Origin: Stutzerimonas kunmingensis
GTDB taxonomy: Bacteria; Pseudomonadota; Gammaproteobacteria; Pseudomonadales; Pseudomonadaceae
Length of the DNA stretch: 50,954 nucleotides
Direction: 5' to 3'
Assembly (NCBI RefSeq): GCF_900114065.1
Contig: NZ_FORS01000014.1
Span: 1-50,954 of the forward strand
Under the pieces are notes generated by a model that searched no databases, was not told the DNA's origin, and was given only the letters and a program-made list of their open reading frames with translations. Shown here one piece after another: positions 41,810 through 50,049 of this stretch. The position numbers were made by a program, and so were the translations under genes. How positions within the stretch are numbered: the stretch's first letter is position 1; each line of letters opens with the position of its first letter.

Positions 41810-43718
41810 ACCCCAGCCCCCCCAGCTTCTGCCGGATCAACTGATCGAGTTCCGCGCCCTTCTGCATCTGCTCGCCGAGCTGTTTGGTCAGCCGCTGCAT
41901 TTTCTCGGCAAAGGCTTCGTCGTTGTCTTCCATCTCTTCGGCACCGACATAGCGGCCCGGCGTGAGCACATGGCCGTGTTCGGCAATTTCCGCCAGTTTG
42001 ACGCTGCGGCAGAAGCCGGGGATATCCTGGTATTCGGCAATCTCACCACCCACATCCAGCGGCTCACCGCGCCAGTTGGCGACGGTTTGTGCGATGCGTT
42101 CGATATCGGCATCGGTCAGTTCGATCTGCACGCGGCTGACGCTGGTGCCGAGTTTGCGTGCGTCGATAAACAGCACTTCGCCGGGCCGGGCGGTTTTCTG
42201 TTTGGCGAGAAACCACAGGCAAGCGGGAATCTGTGTGTTGAAGAACAGCTGGCCGGGCAGCGCGATCATCACTTCCACCACGTCGGCCTCAACCATGGCT
42301 TTGCGGATATCGCCTTCGCTGTTCTGGCTGGAGCTCATCGAGCCGTTGGCCAGCACGATACCGGCACGACCATTGGGCTTGAGGTGGTAAAGCATATGTT
42401 GCAGCCAGGCGTAGTTGGCGTTGCCCTGCGGCGGCGTGCCATACACCCAGCGCGGGTCGCCTTCCAGGCTGCCGTGCCACCAGTCGCTGATATTGAACGG
42501 TGGGTTGGCCAGCACAAAGTCAGCGCGCAGGTCTGAGTGCTGGTTGCGGACAAAGGTGTCGGCCGGCTCTTTGCCCAGGTTGAAGTCGATACCGCGAATG
42601 GCCAGGTTCATCGCCGCCAGGCGCCAGGTGGTGGGGTTGGCTTCCTGGCCGTAGATGGACACATCGCCCAGCTTGCCGCCGTGGGCTTCGATAAATTTCT
42701 CGGACTGCACAAACATGCCGCCCGAACCACAGCACGGGTCGTACACCTTGCCATGGTGCGGGTTAAGCACGGCTACCAGGGTTTTCACGATGCTGGCCGG
42801 CGTATAGAACTGCCCGCCGCGCTTGCCTTCGGCGCTGGCGAACTGGCCGAGGAAGTATTCGTAGACCTGGCCGAGTAGGTCGCGGGCCTTGTTGGTGTCG
42901 TCACCAAAGCCGATGGTCGAGATCAGGTCCACCAGCTCACCGAGCTTGCCGTCCGGCAACTGGGCGCGGGCGTAGCGCTTGTCGAGGATGTTTTTCAGCC
43001 GAGGGTTTTCCGCCTCGATGGCGGCCAGGGCATCGTCGATGCGCTTGCCGATATCCACCTGTTTGGCGGCGGCGCGAATCGACTCCCAGCGCGCTACTTC
43101 CGGCACCCAGAAGACGTTGACCTCGCGGTAGTAGTCGCGGTCTTCCAGCTCGGCGTTAAGCGCCTCCGGATCATCGTCGCCCAGATAGTAGTCGTCGTTT
43201 TCATCCAGCAGCTTGTGCGTAAGCTCGGCGCGGCGGCCGGCGAAGCTGTCGGAGATGTACTTGAGAAAGATCAGCCCGAGCACGATGTGCTTGTACTCGG
43301 CGGCGTCCATATTGGCGCGCAGCTTGTCGGCGGTGGCCCAGAGGGTTTTCTCCATGGCCTCGATACTGGTGGCTTGCTGCAGCTTGGCCGCCTTGCCCTT
43401 GCTCAGCGCCGCTGCGGCGTCGGCCACATAGGCGGCACTGACTTCTTCCACTGCGGCCGGCTCGAAACGCTCACGCGCCTTGCTCAACACCTGATCGGCC
43501 AGGCTGCTGCCCGATGCTTGAGCCCGCAACACCGAGCCGCCGCGACCACGGCCCTTTTGCAGCACGCCCTGTTCGATCAGCCCATCACGCGCCGCCCAGA
43601 AGGCGTCTTCGCTGATCTGCGGAAACTGCCCTTTCAGACGCTCCAATAGCGACTGATTGCCAATGCTCGATCCATCGGCAGGTACGGCGGCCAGCAGGGC
43701 CTGCTGCAATTCATTCAT
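41799..43718 (-). CDS. hsdM: Type I restriction-modification methyltransferase subunit HsdM
   Basis: The protein is 639 aa, with GGAGAGTTGTGA before ATG 43718. The first ~65 residues form an extra winged-helix-like region (LLERLKGQFPQISEDAF). HsdM_N follows (MEKTLWATADKLRANMDAAE), then the SAM-binding YDPCCGSGGMFV and the N6-adenine catalytic NPPFNISDWW. The enzyme needs HsdS to recognise DNA, and hsdS is cut after 28 codons by the IS3 element, so it is an orphan. It belongs to a leftward gene group with rmuC and two small genes. Confidence 0.95.
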   Translation of the reverse strand: MNELQQALLAAVPADGSSIGNQSLLERLKGQFPQISEDAFWAARDGLIEQGVLQKGRGRGGSVLRAQASGSSLADQVLSKARERFEPAAVEEVSAAYVADAAAALSKGKAAKLQQATSIEAMEKTLWATADKLRANMDAAEYKHIVLGLIFLKYISDSFAGRRAELTHKLLDENDDYYLGDDDPEALNAELEDRDYYREVNVFWVPEVARWESIRAAAKQVDIGKRIDDALAAIEAENPRLKNILDKRYARAQLPDGKLGELVDLISTIGFGDDTNKARDLLGQVYEYFLGQFASAEGKRGGQFYTPASIVKTLVAVLNPHHGKVYDPCCGSGGMFVQSEKFIEAHGGKLGDVSIYGQEANPTTWRLAAMNLAIRGIDFNLGKEPADTFVRNQHSDLRADFVLANPPFNISDWWHGSLEGDPRWVYGTPPQGNANYAWLQHMLYHLKPNGRAGIVLANGSMSSSQNSEGDIRKAMVEADVVEVMIALPGQLFFNTQIPACLWFLAKQKTARPGEVLFIDARKLGTSVSRVQIELTDADIERIAQTVANWRGEPLDVGGEIAEYQDIPGFCRSVKLAEIAEHGHVLTPGRYVGAEEMEDNDEAFAEKMQRLTKQLGEQMQKGAELDQLIRQKLGGLGYEF

Positions 43719-43993
43719 TCACAACTCTCCACAGCCGCCCGCCGCAGCGCGGGCCAGCCCAATTCAGACACAGGTGGCAACGAAACAACGGAAACCGGAG
43801 AGAAGCTGAGTACCGCGCACGCCGAAGCGCATGTGGAGAGCCGTCCCTGGGATACCGTGACCTGCCATTTTGCGATGGCAGTCACCTTATCCACTGCCGG
43901 CGCATGGGTAAAGCCGGACGTTTCCTTGGCTCACTGGTCAGCCCCCATCAACCAGCCAGCACCCGCCGCAATGCCCGGCACAGGCGAAGCTCA

Positions 43994-44635
43994 TCACGCC
44001 AGGCTAGCCAGCCAGGGCTCGACGACGTGCTTGCGCTCCTCAGCGCCCAGCGTGGCCACGCCCTTGTGCACCAGCGCCTTCTTGTCACCGGTGTGCGGGT
44101 TGGTGGCATAGGTATTTATGCTCGGCAGCACCTGCGGGTTGGCGCTCCAACGCAGGTTGAAGGCTGCAAGCTTGGGGAACCAGTACTGGTTGGCGTAGGG
44201 CAGGTTGTCGTGCATCCACCAGGCCAGCGGCGTCCAGTCGCCGGTCTGGTCGTACCAGGGCAGCAGGGCCGGCACCACGATGCACGCGGTGGCGCCCAGG
44301 TGGCCGTCGGCATCCGGGTAGTCCCAGATATGCGCGGCGTAGTTGCTTTCATTCTTCGCGCAGTTGTTGCCGTCTTCTGCCCCCTTGGCATTCACCGCCG
44401 GGGCGCGATACGCCGAGCGAATGGCGATACGGCCGAAGCGCTCTTGCAGTGGCTCAAGCAACTGCTCGCAGAGCTGGCGGCCTGCCTCGATGGCACGGTC
44501 GGGGAAGTCGGGGATATTCGCGATGCCGTCGATCTGGCTGATTTCCGAATAGAGAAAATCGCGCATGAAGAAGCTCTTGGAGAGCCTGACACGCCCCAGA
44601 TCTTCCAGTGCCTGCACGGTGGTGGGTTTATTCAT
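43994..44635 (-). CDS. Hypothetical protein, possibly peptidase M15-like
   Basis: The protein is 213 aa from ATG 44635 (MNKPTTVQ), with GGAAGC upstream; the frame runs further up but only into the neighbouring gene. Segments such as GRIAIRSAYRAPAVNAKG, then NYAAHIWDYPDADGHLGATA and AWWMHDNLPYANQYWFPK are reminiscent of the D-Ala-D-Ala carboxypeptidase/M15 fold, but I cannot place all metal ligands. It sits between hsdM and the Ca-binding protein in the leftward group. Function is uncertain. Confidence 0.65.
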   Translation of the reverse strand: MNKPTTVQALEDLGRVRLSKSFFMRDFLYSEISQIDGIANIPDFPDRAIEAGRQLCEQLLEPLQERFGRIAIRSAYRAPAVNAKGAEDGNNCAKNESNYAAHIWDYPDADGHLGATACIVVPALLPWYDQTGDWTPLAWWMHDNLPYANQYWFPKLAAFNLRWSANPQVLPSINTYATNPHTGDKKALVHKGVATLGAEERKHVVEPWLASLA

Positions 44636-44709
44636 GGAGGTTGCTTCCTGCTGAGCGTGGTTGATGGAATAAAGTCGTGGCCGAGCCTGCGTGTGCAGGC
44701 GACCGTTCG

Positions 44710-44964
44710 TCAATCGCGGCGTTTGTCGTTGTCCAGGTCACGGTCGCTGCCGCCCTTGTCGTAGTCCCAACGACCATCGTTGTCGATATCCCGATCCGAG
44801 CCGCCGGCATTGAAATCCCAACGCCCGTCGTTATCCATGTCGCGATCGCTGCCACCTGCGCCGAAGTCCCAGCGGCCATCGTTGTCCAGGTCGCGGTCCT
44901 GGGCGAAAGCCGTGCTGCTCATGCCGAGCAGCAGCACCATGGCCAGTCGCACGAACGCGTTCAT
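44710..44964 (-). CDS. Small secreted protein with EF-hand-like calcium-binding repeats
   Basis: The protein is 84 aa. Residues 1-21 are a signal peptide (LAMVLLLGMSSTAFA, cleavage before QDRD). The mature part is four 17-residue repeats (DRDLDNDGRWDFGAGGS, then DRDMDNDGRWD, DRDIDNDGRWD and DRDLDNDKRRD), each with a DxDxDGxxD calcium loop; the last is degenerate. The start overlaps the rmuC stop by 4 bp, so it is co-translated with rmuC. Its role in the periplasm or outside is unknown. Confidence 0.8.
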   Translation of the reverse strand: MNAFVRLAMVLLLGMSSTAFAQDRDLDNDGRWDFGAGGSDRDMDNDGRWDFNAGGSDRDIDNDGRWDYDKGGSDRDLDNDKRRD

Positions 44965-46547
44965 GCTTGCTCCTGCGCCGCGAAGGCTTCCTGTTCGACC
45001 AGGCCCAGCTCAAGCTCGGCACGGTCTACCCAGGTTTCGTCCAGCTCACCTTTGACGGCCACCCCCAGTTGGCGGAAGTCGCTGACCTGCTTGACCAGGT
45101 TGGCCTTGCCACTGACCAGTTGATCACGCGCCTTACGGTAGGCGTCCTGGGCTTTGTCCAGGCTGTTGCCGATCGCGTCCATGCTGCCGAGGAAGGTGCG
45201 CAGCTTGTCGTAGACCTTCCCAGCGCGCTCGGCCAGCTCGGCGGTGTGCTTGTTCTGGTCCTCGAAACGCCAGAGCTGACGGACGATGTTGAGGCTGGTG
45301 AGCAAGGTGGTCGGGGTAGCGACCAGCACGTTCTGCTCGATGGCTTTCTGGAACAGGGTTTCGTCCGCCTTGAGCGCCTCGACGAAGGCCGACTCGATGG
45401 GCACAAACATGAACACCATCTCCGGCGCATTCAGCCCAGGCAGCTCGAAGTAGTGCCGGTTGGCCAGCTCCTTGATGCGCTGGCCGATGGCCGTGACGTG
45501 CTCGTTGAGAGCCAGGCGCCGCTCGGCATCATCCTCGGCATTGATGTAGCGGGTGTAGGCATTGAGCGAGACCTTGGCATCGATGATCAGGTGCTTGCCC
45601 TGCGGCAGGTAGACGATCACGTCCGGGCGCTGGCGATTCTCCTCGCCATTGATGCTGACCTCGCGCTTGAAGTCGCGCCCGTAGACCAGACCGGAGCGCT
45701 CCAGGACGTTTTCCAGCACCAGCTCGCCCCAGTTGCCCTGGGCCTTCTTCTGGCCCTTGAGTGCGGTGGCCAGGTCATGGGCCTCCTGGGTGATCTGCTG
45801 GTTGAGCGCCTTGAGGTGCAGCAGCTCCTGGGTCAGCGCGGCCTGCTGCTGGACATCCTTGTGGTGGATGTCTTCGACCTTGGCGCGGAAGCCGTCGATC
45901 TGCTCGCGGAAGGGCTTGAGCAGCGCATCCAGCGACTGCTGGCTGTGCTGCGAGAAGGCCTGGCCCTTGGCTTCGAAGATCTGCCCGGCGAGCTGCTCGA
46001 ACTCCAGCTTGAGCTGGTCACGGCTCTCCTTGAGCAGCTGCTGTTGCTCGGCAAAGTGCTGCTGCTTTTGCTCCAGGCTGCTGCTGAGAGTGGCGTGCTC
46101 CTTGGACAGGTTGGCGAACTTGTCCTGCATCACCTCGTGGCTGTTTTGCAGGCGCTCATGGGCCTGCTTGAGCTCGGCGTGCTGCTGCAGCAGCTGGCCG
46201 TGCTGAGCACGCGCCGCGCTGGCCTGGCTTTGCGCATCGGCCAACTGGGTGAGTAGTTGCTTCTGCTCATCGCGCAAGCCGGCAGACTCATCATGGGCAA
46301 AGCTCAGCTGGCGCTGCAGTTGCTCGACATGCGCCTTCTCGGCACGCACCGCGGCGGTCAGCTCGCGCAACTCCAGTTCGCGCGACTGGCTCAGTGCCTG
46401 AAGCTGCTCCAGCTGGTCTTTGCAGGCCTGCAGATTGGTGTGCGCCTCGTTGCGCCGCATGCTCTGCCAGAACAGCGCCAGGCCAAGACCTGCGGCCAGC
46501 ACCAGGGCAGCCGCCACCATTCCCCAGGCTATTCCGATATCGCTCAT
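44961..46547 (-). CDS. rmuC: DNA recombination protein RmuC
   Basis: The protein is 528 aa with AAGGAGAACACC before ATG 46547. An N-terminal membrane helix (residues 7-27) is followed by a long Gln/Glu/Leu-rich coiled coil (about 35-220). The conserved RmuC nuclease-like domain then contains KAQGNWGELVLENVLERSGL, RPDVIVYLPQGKHLIIDAKV and MVFMFVPIESAF. RmuC limits DNA rearrangement at inverted repeats and has been linked to anti-phage effects. It heads the leftward group rmuC - Ca-binding protein - hypothetical - hsdM - hsdS'. Confidence 0.95.
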   Translation of the reverse strand: MSDIGIAWGMVAAALVLAAGLGLALFWQSMRRNEAHTNLQACKDQLEQLQALSQSRELELRELTAAVRAEKAHVEQLQRQLSFAHDESAGLRDEQKQLLTQLADAQSQASAARAQHGQLLQQHAELKQAHERLQNSHEVMQDKFANLSKEHATLSSSLEQKQQHFAEQQQLLKESRDQLKLEFEQLAGQIFEAKGQAFSQHSQQSLDALLKPFREQIDGFRAKVEDIHHKDVQQQAALTQELLHLKALNQQITQEAHDLATALKGQKKAQGNWGELVLENVLERSGLVYGRDFKREVSINGEENRQRPDVIVYLPQGKHLIIDAKVSLNAYTRYINAEDDAERRLALNEHVTAIGQRIKELANRHYFELPGLNAPEMVFMFVPIESAFVEALKADETLFQKAIEQNVLVATPTTLLTSLNIVRQLWRFEDQNKHTAELAERAGKVYDKLRTFLGSMDAIGNSLDKAQDAYRKARDQLVSGKANLVKQVSDFRQLGVAVKGELDETWVDRAELELGLVEQEAFAAQEQA

Positions 46548-46633
46548 GGTGTTCTCCTTCCACTGAGTACATCAGTGATGCAACTTGAATGACAGCCACA
46601 GGATATGTAGCCTCAGGCGACGCATCCACGGTG

Positions 46634-46651
46634 TTTACTCGTACAGGTAAA
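46634..46651. promoter_or_regulatory. Candidate operator between rmuC and the WYL regulator
   Basis: TTTACTCGTACAGGTAAA is an imperfect palindrome (TTTAC ... GTAAA with central GTAC; 14 of 18 positions symmetrical), 24 bp before the regulator's ATG. Its position suits autoregulation by the WYL protein and control of the divergent rmuC group. Confidence 0.45.
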
Positions 46652-46674
46652 GTTTTCGAGCAGATGGAGAGGCC

Positions 46675-47550
46675 ATGAAACGCAAGCAAGCAATCGAATC
46701 GGCACGCTGGGACCTGGCGTTGCGCTACCGCCTGATCGAGACGGTGGTCTGGTGGGAAGGCCGCTTGACCACTGGCCACTTGATGCAGAGTTTCGGCATC
46801 AGCCGACAGCAGGCGTCGAAGGACATCAACTCCTACATCTCCGACTACGCGCCGAAGAACCTGGAATACGACAAGCATTTGAAGGGATATGTGCCGAGCC
46901 GCTACTTCAAGCCACTGTTCATTGACGACAGCGCCAGCGCCTACCTGCATCTGCTGAATCAAAACTACGAGCGGGCGCCTCATATCGACGGGCTGGCCTT
47001 GGCCTACGCGCACACCGAAGTGCTGGACGTACCGGATCGATCAGTCCGCCCGGAGGTTTTGCGCCCCCTGCTCAAAGCTTGCCGCGAGGGGCTGCGACTG
47101 GAGTGCGAGTATGTGTCCTTCAGCACCCCGGACGTTGAGACCCGGTTGATTGCCCCACATACCCTGATCTACACCGGCATGCGCTGGCATGTGCGCGCGT
47201 ACTGCGAGAAGAACGGAGATTACCGAGACTTCGTGCTAAGCCGGTTCCGCGGTGAGCCGGGACTGATGGATGACCAGTCTGAACACGGCCGGGACCTGGA
47301 TAGCGGCTGGAATACCGAGCTCGCGGTGGTCATCGAGCCCGACTCGCGATTGAAACCCGAGCAGCGCGCCATTATCGAGGCCGACTACGGCATGCAGGAC
47401 GGTCAACTGCTGATCGAGACCCGCGGTGCTCTGGTGCAGTACGTGTTGCAGCGCTATCAGATCGACCCGACCAAGGTGCACGCCAAAGCCACGGCACAGC
47501 AGATCGTGGTTGCCAACCTCGATGAACTGCAACCCTGGCTGTATCACTGA
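46675..47550 (+). CDS. WYL-domain transcriptional regulator, BrxR/CapW-like
   Basis: The protein is 291 aa. The N-terminal winged helix (ALRYRLIETVVWWEGRLTTG, then FGISRQQASKDINSYI) is followed by the spacer YVPSRYFKPLFI, the WYL core LIYTGMRWHVRAYCEKNGDY with FVLSRFRG, and a WCX-like C-terminus (YVLQRYQIDPTK). This HTH-WYL-WCX order is that of BrxR and CapW, repressors that guard BREX, CBASS and other defence loci. It is divergent from the rmuC-hsdM group and is a likely regulator of it. Confidence 0.88.
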   Translation: MKRKQAIESARWDLALRYRLIETVVWWEGRLTTGHLMQSFGISRQQASKDINSYISDYAPKNLEYDKHLKGYVPSRYFKPLFIDDSASAYLHLLNQNYERAPHIDGLALAYAHTEVLDVPDRSVRPEVLRPLLKACREGLRLECEYVSFSTPDVETRLIAPHTLIYTGMRWHVRAYCEKNGDYRDFVLSRFRGEPGLMDDQSEHGRDLDSGWNTELAVVIEPDSRLKPEQRAIIEADYGMQDGQLLIETRGALVQYVLQRYQIDPTKVHAKATAQQIVVANLDELQPWLYH

Positions 47551-47564
47551 CCTTAGGAGCCCGC

Positions 47565-48098
47565 ATGGCCGCTCAACCCCTGCTCTATACCCTGCATATC
47601 CAGCTAGAGCCGCTGCAGCTCGATCCACCGATCTGGCGGCGCATCCGGGTGAGCGGCGACTGTACCTTGCGCAAGCTGCATCACTTCATCCAGGCGGCCT
47701 TCGGCTGGCACAGCTGCCACCTGCATGAGTTCAGCAATGGCGTGAACTGTTATATGCCACTGGATGCCGAGCTGATGTACCAGTACGACGACGTGCTGGA
47801 TGACCGCAAAACCAAACTGCGCCGAGTATTCAAAGAGGCGGACCGTCTGCGCTATCTCTACGACTTCGGCGATAATTGGCAGCATGTGATTGCCGTGGAA
47901 AGCATCGAGCCCTGCGACTTCACTGGCACCTGGTGTGAAGTACTCGATGGTGCGCGTGCCTGCCCGCCGGAAGATGTGGGCGGCGTGCCGGGTTACCTAG
48001 ACTTCTTGGCTTCAGGTGGCAGCTTTGATCCCGAGCTGTTTGACCGACGCGCCGCCAACGCGGCGGTGCAGCGGATCTGCAACAACTTCTGGGGCTGA
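47565..48098 (+). CDS. Plasmid pRiA4b ORF-3-like family protein
   Basis: The protein is 177 aa, starting 14 bp after the WYL regulator's stop. TLHIQLEPLQLDPPIWRRI, then HHFIQAAFGWHSCHLHEF, LRYLYDFGDNWQHVI and PPEDVGGVPGYLDFL are the family's conserved blocks. Biochemical function is not established; members occur widely on plasmids and islands. The short spacing suggests co-transcription with the regulator. Confidence 0.9.
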   Translation: MAAQPLLYTLHIQLEPLQLDPPIWRRIRVSGDCTLRKLHHFIQAAFGWHSCHLHEFSNGVNCYMPLDAELMYQYDDVLDDRKTKLRRVFKEADRLRYLYDFGDNWQHVIAVESIEPCDFTGTWCEVLDGARACPPEDVGGVPGYLDFLASGGSFDPELFDRRAANAAVQRICNNFWG

Positions 48099-48126
48099 AG
48101 CCAGTGCCACCAAGAGGCGCTACCGC

Positions 48127-48228
48127 TTAATCCGCAGCACCGCCATAGGCCAGCCGGGCAAGCCCGAGCAGTGCGGGCAGCACCAGCGCCAGGGGTAAAA
48201 GATCGCTAAGGGTGGGCAGCAAGATCAT
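48127..48228 (-). CDS. Candidate 33-aa hydrophobic small protein
   Basis: ATG 48226-48228 is preceded by AGGAGGACCTCCT, which contains a perfect Shine-Dalgarno sequence and is itself partly palindromic. The product starts MILLPTLSDLLPLALVLPAL and ends AYGGAAD, a single membrane helix. It runs opposite to the pRiA4b-like gene, ending 29 bp past its stop. The strong ribosome-binding site is the main support. Function is unknown. Confidence 0.45.
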   Translation of the reverse strand: MILLPTLSDLLPLALVLPALLGLARLAYGGAAD

Positions 48229-48377
48229 AGGAGGTCCTCCTGGTCGGTTGCCCCAACCTAGCGAGAACCACCCGCCGGGGCGATCTGTCTACTTTTCGCC
48301 TGTAAACAATCCGTGCAGACCCCGTCCCCCCCCCCTGGCGACGAGCGCGCCTTGCCGGAATGACGGAGGCTCGAAAA
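48229..48377. other. Intergenic region with a C10 tract
   Basis: The region contains a run of ten C at about 48326-48335, next to the SOS-controlled remnant. No other feature was seen. Confidence 0.3.
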
Positions 48378-48393
48378 CTGTACACAAATACAG
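48378..48393 (+). promoter_or_regulatory. LexA (SOS) box
   Basis: CTGTACACAAATACAG matches CTGT-N8-ACAG exactly, extended by A on the left and T on the right. It lies 18 bp before the rulA remnant's ATG, the expected place for SOS control of umuDC/rulAB. Confidence 0.85.
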
Positions 48394-48410
48394 TTATCGG
48401 TCAGACCGTT

Positions 48411-48595
48411 ATGAGTAACGCCCTTATCCTCGGACCACTGCAGTGCAGCGCAGCGGCACCGCCCTCCCTCTCTTCGATGCACGCATCCCGGTCGACTTTC
48501 CCAGCCCTGCGCTTGATCACATGGAGCACAAGCTGTCGCTCGATGCATCGCTGGATCTGCAGACCCCGTATACCCAACCGATGACAGACGACTGA
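48411..48595 (+). pseudogene. rulA: rulA (umuD-like) N-terminal remnant
   Basis: ATG 48411 begins SNALILGPLQCSAAA. A frame change near 48465-48475 is needed to continue FDARIPVDFPSPALDHMEHK and LSLDASLDLQTP, the start of a UmuD/RulA S24 protease. The frame then ends at TGA 48593-48595, before the catalytic Ser. About 90 residues are missing. It is fused by deletion to the rulB tail that follows. Confidence 0.75.
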
Positions 48596-48603
48596 TCATC
48601 TAG

Positions 48604-48903
48604 GCCGTTCAGACTGGGCTGAAGCCGGTGTACCGCGAAGGTTTCAGCTACACCAAGACGCAGGTGCTGCTATTGGATCTCTGCCGAAAGAATGAGTACA
48701 CACCGGATCTGCTCGCCCCAGAGCAGCCCATCAGAACCGAGCGACTGATGAGCACCCTGGATGCGATCAACAGCCGCTGGGGGCGGGGCACATTGCAGCC
48801 AGGAAGAACTGCCAAGCCTGCGGAGTGGTCAATGCGCAGAGAGTTTCTGTCACCCGCCTACACCACGCGCTGGGCAGAGCTGCTGAGGGTTAGCGCCCGA
48901 TAA
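48604..48903 (+). pseudogene. rulB: rulB (umuC-like, DNA polymerase V) C-terminal remnant
   Basis: The frame after TAG 48601-48603 reads LKPVYREGFSYTKTQVLLLD, then STLDAINSRWGRGT and RREFLSPAYTTRWAELLRV, ending at TAA 48901-48903. These are the last ~99 residues of a Y-family polymerase V catalytic subunit. The first ~320 residues are deleted. The stop is 9 bp from the convergent tyrosine recombinase gene, which fits rulB as an integration hotspot. Confidence 0.82.
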
Positions 48904-48912
48904 ACTCACTTA

Positions 48913-49791
48913 TCAGCAGGCCGCATGCAGAGCCGTTGAGCGAGATCTCACATAACCCGCATGTGTTGCTCGAATCTTCGATAGATCTGCGTCCGTTGCC
49001 GGCCTGACCTTCACGGCCTCGGCCCGCCCATAACGCTTGTCACCGTAGCGTCCAATAGAGTCCGTTGCCTGGTGCCCTATCACATATGCCATCTCGACTC
49101 TGGACATACCTGAGGCCTTCATATTCGCACCAAACTGGTGGCGCAGCGTGTACATGCTGGGAGGTTTGCCCCGCGAGAAAACCTCTTTTGCGGCTTCATG
49201 GATCGCCATTCGGATAGAGTCCAGACTCCGGACGTCAGAGCGAAACGCCTCTAGCGCGTTACGCACAAGCAGGCAGAAGTCTTGATCAGCCTCCAGCACC
49301 CGATCAGCGCCACGTAGTCCACCATGGCTATGTTTGGCACCAAGAACGTGGATCCTCGTACCTTCAATACTGATGTCACTCAGCTCGCATGGACGGGCCC
49401 CAGTCATACAGATCAGCATTAGCGCCCCAGCCTCAACCCCCAGTCCCTTGGCTAAAAGCGCCCTCACCCATTTGGCGAAATCGTCATCAGAAATTCTCTG
49501 CCGCCGCGCCTGCTTGCGCTTGCGAGGCAAGCCCAGAACGGTAACCGGGTTGAGCGTCCGATTGATCTCCTGCGCAATCCAGAAATGCCCCCTGAGCTTC
49601 TGGTCCAAGGCCAATGCATTACGCAACCGCCTGAAGTAGTCAGGCCGGTACTCGGGGGCAGCACGCAGCAGCGCGCCGATGATGCGGAACTCATCCAACT
49701 CATCCAGCGCAGAGACAGGGATTTCTGGAAAGCGTGTCGTATAAAAGTGGGTAGCTAGTGAGCGGTAAGCAGTTTGAGTATCGGTGTTCAT
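48913..49791 (-). CDS. Tyrosine recombinase / phage-type integrase (island integrase 2)
   Basis: The protein is 292 aa from ATG 49791 with AAGAAGAATCAGC upstream. It is a paralogue of the integrase at 2831-3724 along its whole length: TGARPCEL (Arg), YTLRHQFGANMKASG (Arg, His) and GHQATDSIGRYGDKR (His, Tyr) are shared almost exactly, with long identical runs such as GALLRAAP and INRTLNPVTVL. It is convergent with the rulB tail. It probably mediates insertion at or near rulB. The first box II His is Tyr, as in its paralogue. Confidence 0.9.
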   Translation of the reverse strand: MNTDTQTAYRSLATHFYTTRFPEIPVSALDELDEFRIIGALLRAAPEYRPDYFRRLRNALALDQKLRGHFWIAQEINRTLNPVTVLGLPRKRKQARRQRISDDDFAKWVRALLAKGLGVEAGALMLICMTGARPCELSDISIEGTRIHVLGAKHSHGGLRGADRVLEADQDFCLLVRNALEAFRSDVRSLDSIRMAIHEAAKEVFSRGKPPSMYTLRHQFGANMKASGMSRVEMAYVIGHQATDSIGRYGDKRYGRAEAVKVRPATDADLSKIRATHAGYVRSRSTALHAAC

Positions 49792-49876
49792 GCTGATTCT
49801 TCTTTTTATGTGTACGAACGATCTCGCACATAACCAGCATGCTTAATGAGCAAAAGCTATTGCAACAGGAAAATCA

Positions 49877-49892
49877 ATTATTTTTGTATAAC
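49877..49892 (-). promoter_or_regulatory. Conserved AT-rich promoter-like element upstream of integrase 2
   Basis: On the minus strand it reads GTTATACAAAAATAAT, 15/16 identical to the element at 3810-3825 and exactly 86 bp from its own start codon, as in the first integrase. The rest of the upstream DNA is diverged. Confidence 0.4.
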
Positions 49893-50049
49893 GAAGATTG
49901 AATGAACGTCAAGGCAGACAGCCTTGTCCTGAGCGGACAGCGGTTCGTTGATTGAAGATGAATCCGATCAGTCAACCCAGCTGTACGACGCGGCTGCCGC
50001 AGGCCTTTCGCTATGAATCGTCGACAGAACAGCTACCGCCCACTACTAG

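Noticed and set aside
44967..46256. 429-codon Leu/Gln/Val-rich plus-strand frame opposite rmuC
   Set aside because: It is an antisense shadow of the rmuC coiled coil.
2831..49791. Composite transposon bounded by the two recombinase genes
   Set aside because: The enzymes are tyrosine recombinases in direct orientation, not IS elements with terminal repeats; no matching end sequences were seen beyond the coding and promoter similarity.
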